The notes under the pieces are model-generated. The model made no database searches. It worked only from the letters and a program-made list of their open reading frames with translations, and was not told the origin of the DNA. A DNA stretch of 64,000 bases from Leptospira semungkisensis (GTDB taxonomy: Bacteria > Spirochaetota > Leptospiria > Leptospirales > Leptospiraceae). This document shows positions 19,229 through 29,613 of this stretch, one piece after another. A program made the position numbers and the translations under genes. Within the stretch, counting starts at the first letter, position 1, and each line of letters starts with the position of its first letter. The stretch lies in assembly GCF_004770055.1 (NCBI RefSeq), contig NZ_RQEP01000018.1, forward strand, positions 434,001 to 498,000, given 5' to 3'.

Positions 19229-20371
19229 TTATCGATAAGAGCGAGTCTCCTTCTTCCATTTCCTTTCTGTTTCTTCTAGATAATCTTTGATCTCTGAATA
19301 TTTTCTTTTTCCATCCAGGTATTCTAACAGGAACTCGTCACCCACTAACAATTGGATCGCGGGAAGGTCGGACCTGAACTCATAAGGTCCTTTTAGAAAT
19401 TCGAATTGTTCCGGATATGCATCTCGGATCGTTTTAACAAAATGTAATCCGAATAGTAGGCTGTGGAATTTTTCCGGCCTATCTAATAAGATTTGATAAC
19501 CTCCACAAACCTGTCCGGCATACTTATGAAATGTAGGAATGAATTTCAAAGGCCTGAGTCTAAAAATTCCTTTTTGCTTTTCTTCTAACTTTTCTAGAAG
19601 ACTTCTATTTAGATCATCAATAAAGGGAGCTCCAAAAATCTCAAAGGGTCTAGTAGTTCCTCTTCCTTCCGAAAGATTGGTCCCTTCTAAAAGACAGAGA
19701 CCTGCATACACATAACAAGTCGTTTGCGCGGGAATATTCGGAGAAGGCGGAACCCAGAGAAAGCTCTCTGTTTTTTTAGAATATAATTTGATCCGATGAA
19801 ATTTCAGATCCAAAGAAAATGTATCCTTATAGTATTCGAGAAGTCCCGCAGTAGAAAGTCCGTGCCGATGCAAGGTCCCTTCTACACCGACGAAGGAAGC
19901 GAATTTTTTTTCTAAAGGGGATCCTTCTATCTTTCTGCCTGCTGGGTTTGGAGAATCTACTACTACTACCTTGATGTTTCCTTTTCCGGCTCGCACATAC
20001 CGATCGGCGGCCTGCATCGCGTACAATGCGCTAGTCAAAAAGGTATAATAACGAGCTCCTACATCCCGAATATCGATCAGAAGTGTATCTAAATCCTGGA
20101 AAGCATCCTCATTCGGGATCAAACTCTCTTCCGAATCCCCATACAAATTTAAGATCTGGGTTTCTCCCAAATCATAGCGAAGTTCACTTCCGGAGACTTG
20201 GTCTTGCAGCTCGGCAAATAGCCCGTGCTCTGGAAGAAATAGCTTCTTGAGCCCGTATTCTTTCTGTATGCTTCTGAAATGATAATCGCCTTTCCAACCG
20301 TATGCGCTTTGGTTGGTGAGCATTCCGATAGAAGAGCCTTTGAGTAGTTGGTCCGTTTTTTTCATTTCCAA
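19229..20371 (-). CDS. DUF1343 / NamZ-type exo-beta-N-acetylmuramidase
   Basis: The 380-residue protein matches the DUF1343 family, whose Bacillus member NamZ removes N-acetylmuramic acid from peptidoglycan fragments. Typical blocks are [45 protein letters not shown] and the C-terminal [20 protein letters not shown]. The residue run after the start ([16 protein letters not shown]) is not a signal peptide, so it may act in the cytoplasm on recycled muropeptides, unlike exported relatives. An alternative ATG lies two codons in. It is not in an obvious operon. Confidence 0.88.
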   Translation of the reverse strand: MEMKKTDQLLKGSSIGMLTNQSAYGWKGDYHFRSIQKEYGLKKLFLPEHGLFAELQDQVSGSELRYDLGETQILNLYGDSEESLIPNEDAFQDLDTLLIDIRDVGARYYTFLTSALYAMQAADRYVRAGKGNIKVVVVDSPNPAGRKIEGSPLEKKFASFVGVEGTLHRHGLSTAGLLEYYKDTFSLDLKFHRIKLYSKKTESFLWVPPSPNIPAQTTCYVYAGLCLLEGTNLSEGRGTTRPFEIFGAPFIDDLNRSLLEKLEEKQKGIFRLRPLKFIPTFHKYAGQVCGGYQILLDRPEKFHSLLFGLHFVKTIRDAYPEQFEFLKGPYEFRSDLPAIQLLVGDEFLLEYLDGKRKYSEIKDYLEETERKWKKETRSYR

Positions 20372-20558
20372 ATGGAGTTTTTCGAGCGCAAGATCCTTAA
20401 GTCAAGCAGACTTGATCGGTTCCCCTTCTCAGAAATAAGGAGAATGAATCTCCTTCACTTTTTTGGAAGAAGTTCGTTTTTAAAGAATCCTCTAAAAAAG
20501 AGTTTCCTTCCTCGGCAAAGGATCGTTTTCTTCTTAATTTGCCCCAACCCGCGATCGT

Positions 20559-23087
20559 ATGGCATTAGATACAAGCGTACCAAATCAAAAAGTCACTGTT
20601 AAAGCCGGCTCGGTCCTTTTTCCGGAAGGATCCTCCGCAAATTCCCTAAACGTACTCCATAGCGGAGCCTTACGTTACGTGCTCGACGCTCCTGATGGAA
20701 GAAAGTTGGAACTCTTCAAGATCTCTGGAGCCAACTTAACCCCCGGAGCCTCCGCTTTATTTGGAACCGGACGTTATCCTTATACGATTATCGCAGAGCA
20801 AGACTGTGTGCTTTCTACGTATGTTATGTCCCAGTCTACAGTGGGCCGTTCCCTTGCAGCGAGAAGTTCCTTGGGAATCATGGTGGGTCGTTCTTTATTA
20901 AGAGAGATCACCGAGTTATTTAAGAAAGCAAACCAACTCAGAAAGATCGCTTCCGATATGGGGAAGACAAACGACAATCTTTCTCTTCTTTATTATCAAT
21001 TCAATCCTAGCGTTTTTCCGGATATCAAACCGGGACAACCCATTGCAGATCCAAGCGCCGAGATCGTGGATCCGGTCCTGCGTCTTGCAAGAGAAAATCT
21101 AAAGCATTATTTCGATAACGGAGGAATCCTCCCCGAAAGACCGACTCCAAATTATGTGGAAGAGGATCATTCTCAGCTCTTAGTGAAATATTATCCGGAA
21201 GAGATAGAATTCCAAGACGCAGAATTCAATTTCGTTCGTAAGATCATTCTCTCGGATCCGAATCTTCTCGCACAATTATTCGCTCCTGATCCTTCTATGG
21301 TTTCTTATGTTTGCGATAAGTTAGGAAGAGTATTAAACAATCTCACCGACAATTCTCGCGGAATCTTGGAAGAAGTGGACGAAGGATTTAAACTTCTTTT
21401 GGGAGGGCCCGAGAGCCTTACTGAAAAATACTTCTTGATCTTGGACATGGCGGCTAACGGATATTCTACCGCTCCTCCTGAATTCGTTGTCCCGATCTTG
21501 CAAGTAGTATCGCAAAAGATAGAAAGGTCTCTCTCGGGTCATCAGGCACTATTCGCATCTGCGATTCCGAATCCTTCTCCGAATATAAAACCTTTCCTTG
21601 AAAAGACCCTTGGTCTCTCTAAGAAATTCGAGTCTTCTGCGCCTGCAAAAGCCGCTACGAACGGAGGAACTTCTGTAGATGGATCTGCGGATGCTACTGC
21701 CATCCGTAAGGAATTGGCGAATTCAGCTTCCTCAATCATTCAATTCTCCGGCTTAGGCGGAGATGCGATCAAAGAGTTCTCAGCGATGATGGTGAAACTC
21801 AAGTCTATGAAGAATCCCCTGGATTCAGATAACGACACTAGAAAACTGAGAAGATCCATTACAAAAACCTATTTCGATATATACGCGGCTTGTTTTCAGA
21901 AATACATGAACTCCAACAAGAATGTTCCCAAGCCAGTGGAACTGATGTTGAAGTATGGACACTTCGACGAGACTCTCTTGGATGATTCTCAATTAGTCTT
22001 CATGTCTACTTATAAGGATCCGATCGCCGCGGTTTCCGACATTCCAATCCATTATGGAACGGAATGGTTAGAGAGGATTTATAAAAGAGAAGCTCCGACA
22101 TCCTTGGATGAATTAGGGCAGAACTTCTTCGATAAAGTGAAGATGGACAACCGAAATGCCGTCTTTAAAAAAGAATCCGATCTTCCTCCGGACATTGATA
22201 ATCCTGAGGCCAGATTAAAATTCGAATTCGGTGCGATGTATGAGGCAAACGTCCGACTCACTACTGGTTCCTTGGCGACTTATCTCCCCATCTTGACCAA
22301 GTATCATTCGCAAATTCCATTAGGAAAAGCTTATGTTACTAAGAAGCTTTTGACGGACACTATTCATGATATCATGGCTGTGGATTTCTCCGTATTCAAT
22401 CGAGAGGTGATCTATAATAATCCCGAGACAGGGATCAACAAGGAATTCGTGCAAAGAGCAATCATTCCCGACTTCGTAATCGTTCCTTCTATCGGAAGTA
22501 AGATCATGATGTGGCAGGAACTTTCCATCCACAGAGGTTCAGGTTCCAAAGAAAGTCGCGGGAGGATTGTGCTTCCTATCTTCGTTCAAGGAGATCTAAA
22601 ATCTCTTTTGATAGACGCTTTTGCTGCATTCCGATGGGAGCTTTGCAAAACCATCCTCGGTCCAGAATGGAACAACGTAGGAAATCCTTCCATCACTGCG
22701 GATTATATGGACTATGTTCAGTTCTATAAAAAGAACAAAGACCTTTCGATGGAGATCAAGGAAAAGCTCGCTGCAGAATTCAAACGTTTCAGGAACGAGA
22801 GAGATATTTTCGCGAACGATTACCAGCTTTGGATCAAATACGAGGCCGAAGGCGTACAACGTTTAAATCGAGTTGTAAGAAGTATATTCTATCGTCACAT
22901 TCCATTTGCTAGACCGATCCGTGAGAGAGTATCGAAGATGCCGGCATTCGGAGAGATCAATAACCGATTCATCAACATCAGAACTCGTAAGTTCACCGAG
23001 TTGGAAAACAGATACAAGAAATACATCAATACTCTTGGAAGCCTACCAGATCAATTGAGAGAGAATCTGGAATTCTACAGAGTCTGA
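20559..23087 (+). CDS. Large protein with N-terminal cyclic-nucleotide-binding domain
   Basis: Residues about 10-115 of this 842-residue protein resemble the CRP/FNR cyclic-nucleotide fold: [31 protein letters not shown], then [19 protein letters not shown]. The typical phosphate-binding cassette is not clearly complete, so cAMP binding is unproven. The remaining 700 residues have no DNA-binding helix-turn-helix, no kinase or cyclase motif and no membrane span that I can see. They look soluble and mixed helix/strand. The protein seems to be specific to leptospires or spirochaetes. A promoter-sized 187-base gap precedes it. An adenylate cyclase lies 14 kb away. Confidence 0.8.
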   Translation: MALDTSVPNQKVTVKAGSVLFPEGSSANSLNVLHSGALRYVLDAPDGRKLELFKISGANLTPGASALFGTGRYPYTIIAEQDCVLSTYVMSQSTVGRSLAARSSLGIMVGRSLLREITELFKKANQLRKIASDMGKTNDNLSLLYYQFNPSVFPDIKPGQPIADPSAEIVDPVLRLARENLKHYFDNGGILPERPTPNYVEEDHSQLLVKYYPEEIEFQDAEFNFVRKIILSDPNLLAQLFAPDPSMVSYVCDKLGRVLNNLTDNSRGILEEVDEGFKLLLGGPESLTEKYFLILDMAANGYSTAPPEFVVPILQVVSQKIERSLSGHQALFASAIPNPSPNIKPFLEKTLGLSKKFESSAPAKAATNGGTSVDGSADATAIRKELANSASSIIQFSGLGGDAIKEFSAMMVKLKSMKNPLDSDNDTRKLRRSITKTYFDIYAACFQKYMNSNKNVPKPVELMLKYGHFDETLLDDSQLVFMSTYKDPIAAVSDIPIHYGTEWLERIYKREAPTSLDELGQNFFDKVKMDNRNAVFKKESDLPPDIDNPEARLKFEFGAMYEANVRLTTGSLATYLPILTKYHSQIPLGKAYVTKKLLTDTIHDIMAVDFSVFNREVIYNNPETGINKEFVQRAIIPDFVIVPSIGSKIMMWQELSIHRGSGSKESRGRIVLPIFVQGDLKSLLIDAFAAFRWELCKTILGPEWNNVGNPSITADYMDYVQFYKKNKDLSMEIKEKLAAEFKRFRNERDIFANDYQLWIKYEAEGVQRLNRVVRSIFYRHIPFARPIRERVSKMPAFGEINNRFINIRTRKFTELENRYKKYINTLGSLPDQLRENLEFYRV

Positions 23088-23237
23088 TTACGATCCAATT
23101 TCTTTGTATTACAATTCTCGGACATTCCGTTTCTAGAATTTCACACAATCTTTAAAGGATGATTCGACAGATCGAACATCCTTCCAAGTATTGGAACCGA
23201 TTCCAGCTTATTGCAGCCTTTGTGGGTAAGAAATCGA

Positions 23238-24845
23238 ATGCGGATCCAATTTAAAATCCTAATAGCATTTATCTATTGTATTTCGATCTTTCTGTTCTTT
23301 GACAGATTTATATTCAAGAATCTTATATTTCAGATCCCTAACGAATTGGAATGGGATACTTCTCCTTGGTATAATTTCTTACGCAAAAGATCAGAGATTC
23401 GCTTTTCTAAAAAAGAGAATGGAGTCTTGGTGCTTGGAAGCAGTATCGCGCTCTATTCTGTTCTTCCGAGTAGTTTCGAAGATCGGGCCAACCAAAGTCT
23501 TTCAAGATCGGATCGAATTCGAACGGAATTTTACGCCCATCCTTCTTTAACTCCTTCTGACCTTTATTATTATAAGGAAGATATACTTTCCAAACAACCC
23601 AAAGCGATCGTATATGTGCTTAATCCTGCTGACTTCCAGATAGAATACATAAAAGAAACTTCTCATGAAATGAGGTACGACGAGCTGGAATTCTTAAAAG
23701 ATTCCATTTCGATAAGACATCAAAATAGGCTTTTATATCCGGATCGCTTTCTCTTGGATCATTGGAAAAATATCGTTGAGTCTGGAAAATCTTCTTTGGA
23801 AGAATTCTCCGGCAAATTTATTTCTTATGGAATCCGATACAGAAGTTTCTTTTATGATCCTGCCCTTGCCTGGTACATGCATCGTTTCAGATGGGGACGT
23901 TCTTATCATTATTATACAGGAATGATCCCGAAAGAAGGGATTTACTTAAGAGGCTGGGCCAAGCCCAATTTCGAAATCGATTGCGAGATCTCCGAAAAGC
24001 TCTGGAAAGAAAGTATCTTTATTCAGAGACCTGGAACAAAGGTCACAGTCTCGCTTCTAAATAATAAAGAAGAAATACTCTTAGAACAAACGTATGCGAA
24101 GAAGGGTTGGTATTATATCCAAATTCCTTTTCACAATGCGCCTGGAAACGTAAGACTGAAATTCCAAACGGATAAATCAGTTTCGTCCAAAGAAGTAGAT
24201 GCGAGAATTTTCGGGACAGAAGAGATCTATGGGATCAGACTCTCTCAGAATTTTTGCAGGTCCTCATTTAGAGAAGATCTTTCCTACACTCGCATTTCCA
24301 GTTTGGACGATTCAAGAATAGAGTCCATGTCGGATTCAAACTATGATCAGGACTATGATCTAAGGATCTATCGAGAGAATGATGAAGAAGACGTTCTCAG
24401 TAGATTCAAAAAAATTAAGATCGCAAAAGGGATTCTTGCACAAGAAAAGAAGTTTGCCTCTTGGTCCCAGATGAAGTATTTGCAAGAAACTGTTACCTAT
24501 TTTCTTGCAAATAAGATCCCTGTTTTACTTATCAATTCTCCTGAAAATCCAAAGGAAAGATCCGTATACGAAAAGAGTCCTTGGTATCTTGGCTATTTAG
24601 ATTTTCTAAAAACCTTAGGTGGGGAAGGATATGCATTCAAAGACGCTAGGGATCTATTTGCCAAGAAGCAATTTTTTCTAGATCCCCATCATCTGACCTA
24701 TTCGGCCTCCGAAACCGCAAGTCTTACATTCGCTGATTGGTTCTTAGAAAATTATCCTTCAAGATCCCTTACGGATTCTAGATTGAATCCAAAGGAATCC
24801 CTTTCTAAAAGCGGAGCCGATACCTTTTCCATAAATCCCGAATAA
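23238..24845 (+). CDS. Membrane-anchored SGNH-type protein, possibly envelope acyl-transfer or esterase
   Basis: I choose the ATG at 23238; a TTG at 23211 would add nine residues without a clear ribosome site. The start is followed at once by a hydrophobic anchor (KILIAFIYCISIFLFF). The outer part has a GSS motif in VLVLGSSIALYSVLP, typical of the SGNH nucleophile, and a late DPHHLTY block that would give the Asp-His pair. A beta-rich insert of about 100 residues (around EGIYLRGWAKPNF) may bind sugar. DltD-like and AlgX-like proteins have a similar layout. Its 3' end overlaps the convergent dehydrogenase gene by 87 bases. Confidence 0.7.
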   Translation: MRIQFKILIAFIYCISIFLFFDRFIFKNLIFQIPNELEWDTSPWYNFLRKRSEIRFSKKENGVLVLGSSIALYSVLPSSFEDRANQSLSRSDRIRTEFYAHPSLTPSDLYYYKEDILSKQPKAIVYVLNPADFQIEYIKETSHEMRYDELEFLKDSISIRHQNRLLYPDRFLLDHWKNIVESGKSSLEEFSGKFISYGIRYRSFFYDPALAWYMHRFRWGRSYHYYTGMIPKEGIYLRGWAKPNFEIDCEISEKLWKESIFIQRPGTKVTVSLLNNKEEILLEQTYAKKGWYYIQIPFHNAPGNVRLKFQTDKSVSSKEVDARIFGTEEIYGIRLSQNFCRSSFREDLSYTRISSLDDSRIESMSDSNYDQDYDLRIYRENDEEDVLSRFKKIKIAKGILAQEKKFASWSQMKYLQETVTYFLANKIPVLLINSPENPKERSVYEKSPWYLGYLDFLKTLGGEGYAFKDARDLFAKKQFFLDPHHLTYSASETASLTFADWFLENYPSRSLTDSRLNPKESLSKSGADTFSINPE

Positions 24846-26558
24846 GATCCCAATCAATAGTGAAAGAACGAGAGAAATCCTGGGATTCTGTTCGAATTGT
24901 TTTACTATATTGTATTCCCATTTTTCCAGTCCCTGGTAACGGACCGAATCTTCGGAGATATCCATTAGAAATTCTTTAAGTGATTCGATCTCTTCTTGAG
25001 AAAGCCCCATATTAGGCATTCCACTAATTGGATTTAGAAATCTAGGATTTTGTAGTTTAGAAGGAATATAGATCGAGAGCTTTTCTTTGGTGCTCAAATT
25101 CGGATCTGCAAGTTTTGCACGAACCCCGTTCCATTTCTCATGTTCCGGTTCTTCGGAATAAGATTCCATCTCTTTGATCTGCTTTAAGAAATCGGCGCTC
25201 TTAAATGTCTCGTCCAATCTAGAACGGATCTGATCTAGATTTGGAGCGACATTGCTCCCTACTCCACCTAGAGTATGACAACTCCTACAACCCTTCACTT
25301 CTACAAGTTGTTCGCCGGTATATTTCATTTTCTCTGCGGAGATTTTGCCCGGAATCAACTTCAAAACCGGAGCAGGTAATAGGCCACCATCCTTTCTCAT
25401 TCTAATATGAGAAATATAGATCCCGTCTTCTCCCAAAGCTAGACCGGTAAAATCCTGCCTTCTCTCTTCTTCGTATTTTGTAGGAAGTACGACCCACCAA
25501 GGCTCGCCGATGACTCCTTTTCTATCGTCTATCGGCACAGCAAGTAAGGAGGTAATATGAGAAGCAGCGATCACTAGATGTCCTCTTAAAGCGGTTAATT
25601 TATGATTCTTTGGAACATAGATCATATCCGCAGGACCTATCGATTTAGGAAAGGTCATCATATTATTGTACGTCATACTAGGATTGGTATTGTCCCAAGG
25701 AAAATCCATCCCTCTAGAAGCCTTAACCAATCGATCTATCTCGGGTCCGTTATCCGCTATATAAACCTCGCCTCCTTCGGATTTTGCTATAGCAAAAGGA
25801 TTTCTCAGTCCTAAAGAGTAAATGTACCCTTGAGCATCCGTCTTCTTTCCAGTATAAAACGGATTGGATTCCACTTGAGTGAAGTCCGACTTGAATCGTA
25901 ACAATTTTCCGTTCGTGCTATCCTTCTTATGAGAACTGGTCCAAGATTGCCCGTCTCCAGTCCCGACCCAGATATGATAATTCGAATCTACAAAACAATG
26001 CCCGATCTGATGCGCAAGCCCCGCGGTGTCCCCTCTAAAGGGAGCATCAAATACTTCTAGCTTTTCGATTTTGGTCCAAGGCTTAGCCCCGATGGATTTC
26101 CATCGAGTGATCTTATTGCTTCTTCCCCAACCTTGTTGGTAAACAGCAGTCGTATAAAGAGTCTTGTCATCCGGAGTCAAGCAGGCACCGGTTTGCCCCA
26201 TCTCTCCTTGAAAATCAGGCAATTCTTTTCTAGGTTTGGAAATATCTTCGTCTTCACCGATCTGGATTACATTTCCGTTTCGTAGTTTAGCTCTTATATG
26301 CCCTCTCAATTCACTCACGATATAGATCACATCATCAGGAGAAGGGCCTGGATTCTTCAGAAGAGCTATACTCACCGGAGTAGTGAAATTCCCTGCATCC
26401 TCCACTAATGTGAAACCTTCTCTCACTTGCCATTCGGCATTCTTTTCGTTGGCATTCTTTTGAATTCCTTTGTTCGAATAGAACTGAGCATAAGTAAACT
26501 GAGGCAACAGTAAGATAAGAATACCGACCGGTAAGATTCTTTTATATGATATTGGCAT
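24759..26558 (-). CDS. Exported glucose/sorbosone-type dehydrogenase with C-terminal cytochrome c
   Basis: I start at the ATG at 26558 because AAGGTAG lies about 8 bases upstream and the product then begins with a good signal peptide (SYKRILPVGILILLLPQFTYA). The longer upstream frame is less likely. The first 400 residues form a GSDH-type beta-propeller (GLAHQIGHCFVD, IWVGTGDGQSWTSS, GLRNPFAIAKSEGGEVYIADNG). A heme-binding CRSCH lies near residue 427, with a candidate Met ligand in NMGLSQEE, and a membrane span follows (LVLSLLIGILFGIYG). Such proteins oxidise sugars with PQQ and pass electrons to the respiratory chain. The substrate is unknown. Confidence 0.85.
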   Translation of the reverse strand: MPISYKRILPVGILILLLPQFTYAQFYSNKGIQKNANEKNAEWQVREGFTLVEDAGNFTTPVSIALLKNPGPSPDDVIYIVSELRGHIRAKLRNGNVIQIGEDEDISKPRKELPDFQGEMGQTGACLTPDDKTLYTTAVYQQGWGRSNKITRWKSIGAKPWTKIEKLEVFDAPFRGDTAGLAHQIGHCFVDSNYHIWVGTGDGQSWTSSHKKDSTNGKLLRFKSDFTQVESNPFYTGKKTDAQGYIYSLGLRNPFAIAKSEGGEVYIADNGPEIDRLVKASRGMDFPWDNTNPSMTYNNMMTFPKSIGPADMIYVPKNHKLTALRGHLVIAASHITSLLAVPIDDRKGVIGEPWWVVLPTKYEEERRQDFTGLALGEDGIYISHIRMRKDGGLLPAPVLKLIPGKISAEKMKYTGEQLVEVKGCRSCHTLGGVGSNVAPNLDQIRSRLDETFKSADFLKQIKEMESYSEEPEHEKWNGVRAKLADPNLSTKEKLSIYIPSKLQNPRFLNPISGMPNMGLSQEEIESLKEFLMDISEDSVRYQGLEKWEYNIVKQFEQNPRISLVLSLLIGILFGIYGKGIGSAFRKGFLWIQSRIRKGS

Positions 26559-26724
26559 TCGAACACTACCTTTTTTGAAAATGAATGCAGCAAGTAAAAA
26601 GCAAAACAACAGTATTACAGAATAAAAACATGAAACATATATGAAATTATTATAATACATTGATTCACGATTCCGTAATCAATTTGCTTTATTCTTGAAA
26701 TGAAATTCTGGGAATGTTACGAGC

Positions 26725-28275
26725 ATGCTGAATTTAAAGAACGAAAGAAGATGGTTTCTCATTCTTCTCTGTTTGGGAATTGCAGTTCGGATCGCGACCT
26801 CCATATTCAATAGCGGTTATCTCGCTCTCGACGATTATTATATCTTATTCTTTTCTGTACCCGCTCAATCGGAATCCTTAGGATTAGTGGATAACGTGCA
26901 AGCTGTCCCAGAGATCAGGTCCCTAATACCGGATGCGATCATTAGAGCCTTTGCCAGGACAGCGTATCTTGTCGGGTTCGATGATCCATTGAATCAGATC
27001 CAGTTCGTATTCGCTTGCTTGGGAATTCTTTCTTCCATTACGATATGGATCGGATATAGATACTTAAAGTATCTTCATTCGGAAACTAACGAAGAACCCA
27101 AGAACTATTCAATCTGGATCCCGCTTGTAGGGACCTTCTTACTCTCCCTGCATTTTCTAATGCCTTTCGTCTCTACAAGATCTCTGATTGAATCTATGTC
27201 TGCCCCATTCATTCTAGGATCCGTTTTCTGTGCTTCCGTATATTGGAGATCGGGAGATTACAAACAGTTAGGCTGGTCCTTAGCCTTGCTCTCGATCGCT
27301 TCTTTGTTCAGATTTCAGGCAGGAATATGTGCGATCGCACTCTTCTCCTTAGTTGCATATAAATCTATTCATGAGAAAAAACTTAAGGACGTTTATATAT
27401 TCGCGGTATACTCAATTACATTGGTTCTACTTACAGGAATCCCTGATCTGATCTTTAGAGATTCCTTTCATTCCTCCTTACGATCTTATATTTCGTATAA
27501 TATGCATCATTCTGCGGAGTACGGAACCTCTCCCTGGTACGCGTATATCCCCACTATCTTAGGAGCCAGTCTCTTTCCATTTTTGATCGGGAAGTATGAA
27601 GGCTTTCCTTGGAAAACTGCTTATACAAAGTTAATCCCAGCTCTCATATTCTGTGCATTTTTCTTAATCGTTCACTCCTTAATCCCGCATAAAGAAGAAA
27701 GATTCTTATTACCGATACTTCCACTCATGCTTATAGTATTAGCACCTCTATGCGCCTATTGGTGGGGAAAGGAGAAGAAGAGAATCTCTACTCGTAGGTT
27801 TCTATTCTTTCTCGTGAATTTTCTACTTCTTGGATTACTAAGCTTCTTCACGATTCAGAACAATACGATAGAATTAGTGAGATATTTGAATTCGCATACC
27901 GAAATCAAAGAGCTTTACGTATATAAGGATTCAATCCCTCACCTTCCCGTTTCGTATGCATTCAGAGCACCTCTCGAAAAATACGAGCTTGTGGAAACTC
28001 TGGATGAGAATCTACAGCCGAATATCAAGGATTTCGATCCTTATAAATCCTGTTCTGCGGCGCTCGTCGTAAGAAAGGATTACGTTCTTGGCGGAATTGA
28101 TCCGGATCCACCTTGGATCCTAAAGGCGAATTTTAAATCTTCTCCTTTGGAAGAATTCGCAGTTTCCCTGAATCCAAATAAAAACAAGAGAAGAAGCAGT
28201 CTGTATTTATATCAGTTTCAACTTTGTAAACAAGCTGCGGAAGATTCATCCAAAACCAGTTCCGCTGTTTTTTGA
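26725..28275 (+). CDS. GT22-like (ALG9/PIG-B type) mannosyltransferase, polytopic membrane protein
   Basis: The 516-residue protein has about ten membrane spans and the marks of the GT-C family GT22: an acidic pair Asp36-Asp37 in the first outer loop, FRFQAG at 196-200 region, GTSPWYAYIP at 267-276 and the hallmark HKEERF at 322-327. GT22 enzymes transfer mannose from a polyprenyl-phosphate donor onto glycans at the outer face of the membrane. The next gene, 45 bases downstream, is a DPM1-like enzyme that could make that donor. HKEERF is best known from eukaryotic ALG9, ALG12 and PIG-B; bacterial members are less studied. The acceptor is unknown. Confidence 0.82.
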   Translation: MLNLKNERRWFLILLCLGIAVRIATSIFNSGYLALDDYYILFFSVPAQSESLGLVDNVQAVPEIRSLIPDAIIRAFARTAYLVGFDDPLNQIQFVFACLGILSSITIWIGYRYLKYLHSETNEEPKNYSIWIPLVGTFLLSLHFLMPFVSTRSLIESMSAPFILGSVFCASVYWRSGDYKQLGWSLALLSIASLFRFQAGICAIALFSLVAYKSIHEKKLKDVYIFAVYSITLVLLTGIPDLIFRDSFHSSLRSYISYNMHHSAEYGTSPWYAYIPTILGASLFPFLIGKYEGFPWKTAYTKLIPALIFCAFFLIVHSLIPHKEERFLLPILPLMLIVLAPLCAYWWGKEKKRISTRRFLFFLVNFLLLGLLSFFTIQNNTIELVRYLNSHTEIKELYVYKDSIPHLPVSYAFRAPLEKYELVETLDENLQPNIKDFDPYKSCSAALVVRKDYVLGGIDPDPPWILKANFKSSPLEEFAVSLNPNKNKRRSSLYLYQFQLCKQAAEDSSKTSSAVF

Positions 28276-28320
28276 TCCGGACTAACACCATGATCTTCGC
28301 AAAACAAACAGGAAAAATGA

Positions 28321-29478
28321 ATGCGACCAAAAATATCCGTGTTACTTCCGACCTTCAATGAAGCGGAAAACATAGAAAAATGCGTTTCAAGTATAGTAAA
28401 AATATTTAAAGATATAGAATATGAAGTTATTGTAATAGATGATAATAGTCCCGATCAGACTTGGGCCTTCGTCGAAAAAATGAACGAATCCAATCCCAGG
28501 ATTAAAATCATGAGAAGAATGACTGAGAAAGGACTTTCCTCCGCGATCGTATCCGGAATGAGCAGTGCAGAGGGAGAATATTTTCTAGTTATGGATGCGG
28601 ATCTTCAGCATGATGAGGCCATCCTTCCACAAATGATCCAAAAATTAGAAGAAGGCTATGATGTAGCTGTAGGAACACGCTACGCAAACGGTGGTTCTAC
28701 AGGGACTTGGTCTTCTCTTAGAAAATTCTTAAGCGTAACTGCAAATAAATTCACTAAGTTCATTCTTCCGATAAATATCACCGATCCGATGAGCGGGTTC
28801 TTTGCTCTTAAAAGAGAAATCTTTTTTAGAACAGGGGACAGGATTAATCCGAGAGGCTTTAAGATACTGCTCGAAATATTAGGAAGGATGGACAATGATA
28901 TAAAGATCGGAGAAGTTCCTTTTCATTTTAGGAATCGGATGCATGGAGAAACCAAAATAAACAACTCGATTGCAAGAAGCTTCTTGGTCACAGTCTTAGA
29001 TCTTCGCTTTGGCAAATGGGTTTCATCCACTTTTCTTTTATATTCTTTAGTCGGCTTGAGTGGGGTCGCAGTGAATCTATTCGGATTCATTCTGTTCGAA
29101 AGCTTAGGAGTTAAAGACTTAGACACAGGCTTCGGACTTCTGCCGGTATTCCCTTCTTCCGTATTCTTCGGGATCGAATTATCGATCGTAAGTAATTTTA
29201 TATTGAACAACTACTTTACATTTTATGAAAATAGATACAAACGCTGGGATGCAATACGTGGTTTTGTCATCTTTTCGGGAGTAAGCGCGTTAGGCATTTT
29301 TGTTCAATTAGGGATCTTTGAACTTCTGTTCTATAAGGCTCTACCAAGGATGGATCTCGAACCTCGCTTCGAGTTCAGACTTCTTTGCGATTTGGTAGCG
29401 ATCTCGGTCGCGATGTTTACGAATTACTTTTTGAATTCGAATTTCACCTGGTTAGATATAGAGAGAAGAGATCGATAA
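28321..29478 (+). CDS. DPM1-like family 2 glycosyltransferase fused to a GtrA membrane domain
   Basis: Residues 1-230 form a GT2 domain with SVLLPTFNEAENI, IDDNSPDQTW and the metal-binding MDADLQHDE (Asp92, Asp94), closest to dolichol-phosphate mannose synthases. Residues about 235-385 carry four membrane spans of the GtrA type, including LEFRLL-like and ATSVAMFTNYFLN-like motifs (FRLLCDLVAISVAMFTNYF). GtrA domains are thought to help move lipid-linked sugars across the membrane. It is probably cotranscribed with the GT22-like gene just upstream. The sugar may be mannose or glucose. Confidence 0.9.
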   Translation: MRPKISVLLPTFNEAENIEKCVSSIVKIFKDIEYEVIVIDDNSPDQTWAFVEKMNESNPRIKIMRRMTEKGLSSAIVSGMSSAEGEYFLVMDADLQHDEAILPQMIQKLEEGYDVAVGTRYANGGSTGTWSSLRKFLSVTANKFTKFILPINITDPMSGFFALKREIFFRTGDRINPRGFKILLEILGRMDNDIKIGEVPFHFRNRMHGETKINNSIARSFLVTVLDLRFGKWVSSTFLLYSLVGLSGVAVNLFGFILFESLGVKDLDTGFGLLPVFPSSVFFGIELSIVSNFILNNYFTFYENRYKRWDAIRGFVIFSGVSALGIFVQLGIFELLFYKALPRMDLEPRFEFRLLCDLVAISVAMFTNYFLNSNFTWLDIERRDR

Positions 29479-29480
29479 AG

Positions 29481-29524
29481 AGTTCCTACGTAGAATGCAA
29501 ATCAGTTCCTACATCGTGGGAACT
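29481..29524. repeat. Short direct and inverted repeat AGTTCCTAC / GTGGGAACT
   Basis: AGTTCCTAC occurs at 29481-29489 and 29504-29512, and the near-inverted GTGGGAACT follows at 29516-29524 after a 3-base loop. The last two form a 9-bp stem with one G-T pair. This lies between two convergent genes and resembles the short REP-like elements that recur in bacterial intergenic regions. Whether it recurs elsewhere in this genome cannot be seen from here. Confidence 0.5.
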
Positions 29525-29613
29525 AGTAAAATTTTGCGTTGTAAGATCGGATGAATTGTGATATTAGGAGATTCGCGCTGTCCCACGGGGGACCCACCTC
29601 CACCACCCGATGA

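Noticed and set aside
26559..26660. N-terminal extension of the sugar dehydrogenase (start at 26660)
   Set aside because: The extension would add a second hydrophobic stretch ahead of a good signal peptide, and the ATG at 26558 has a clear ribosome site.
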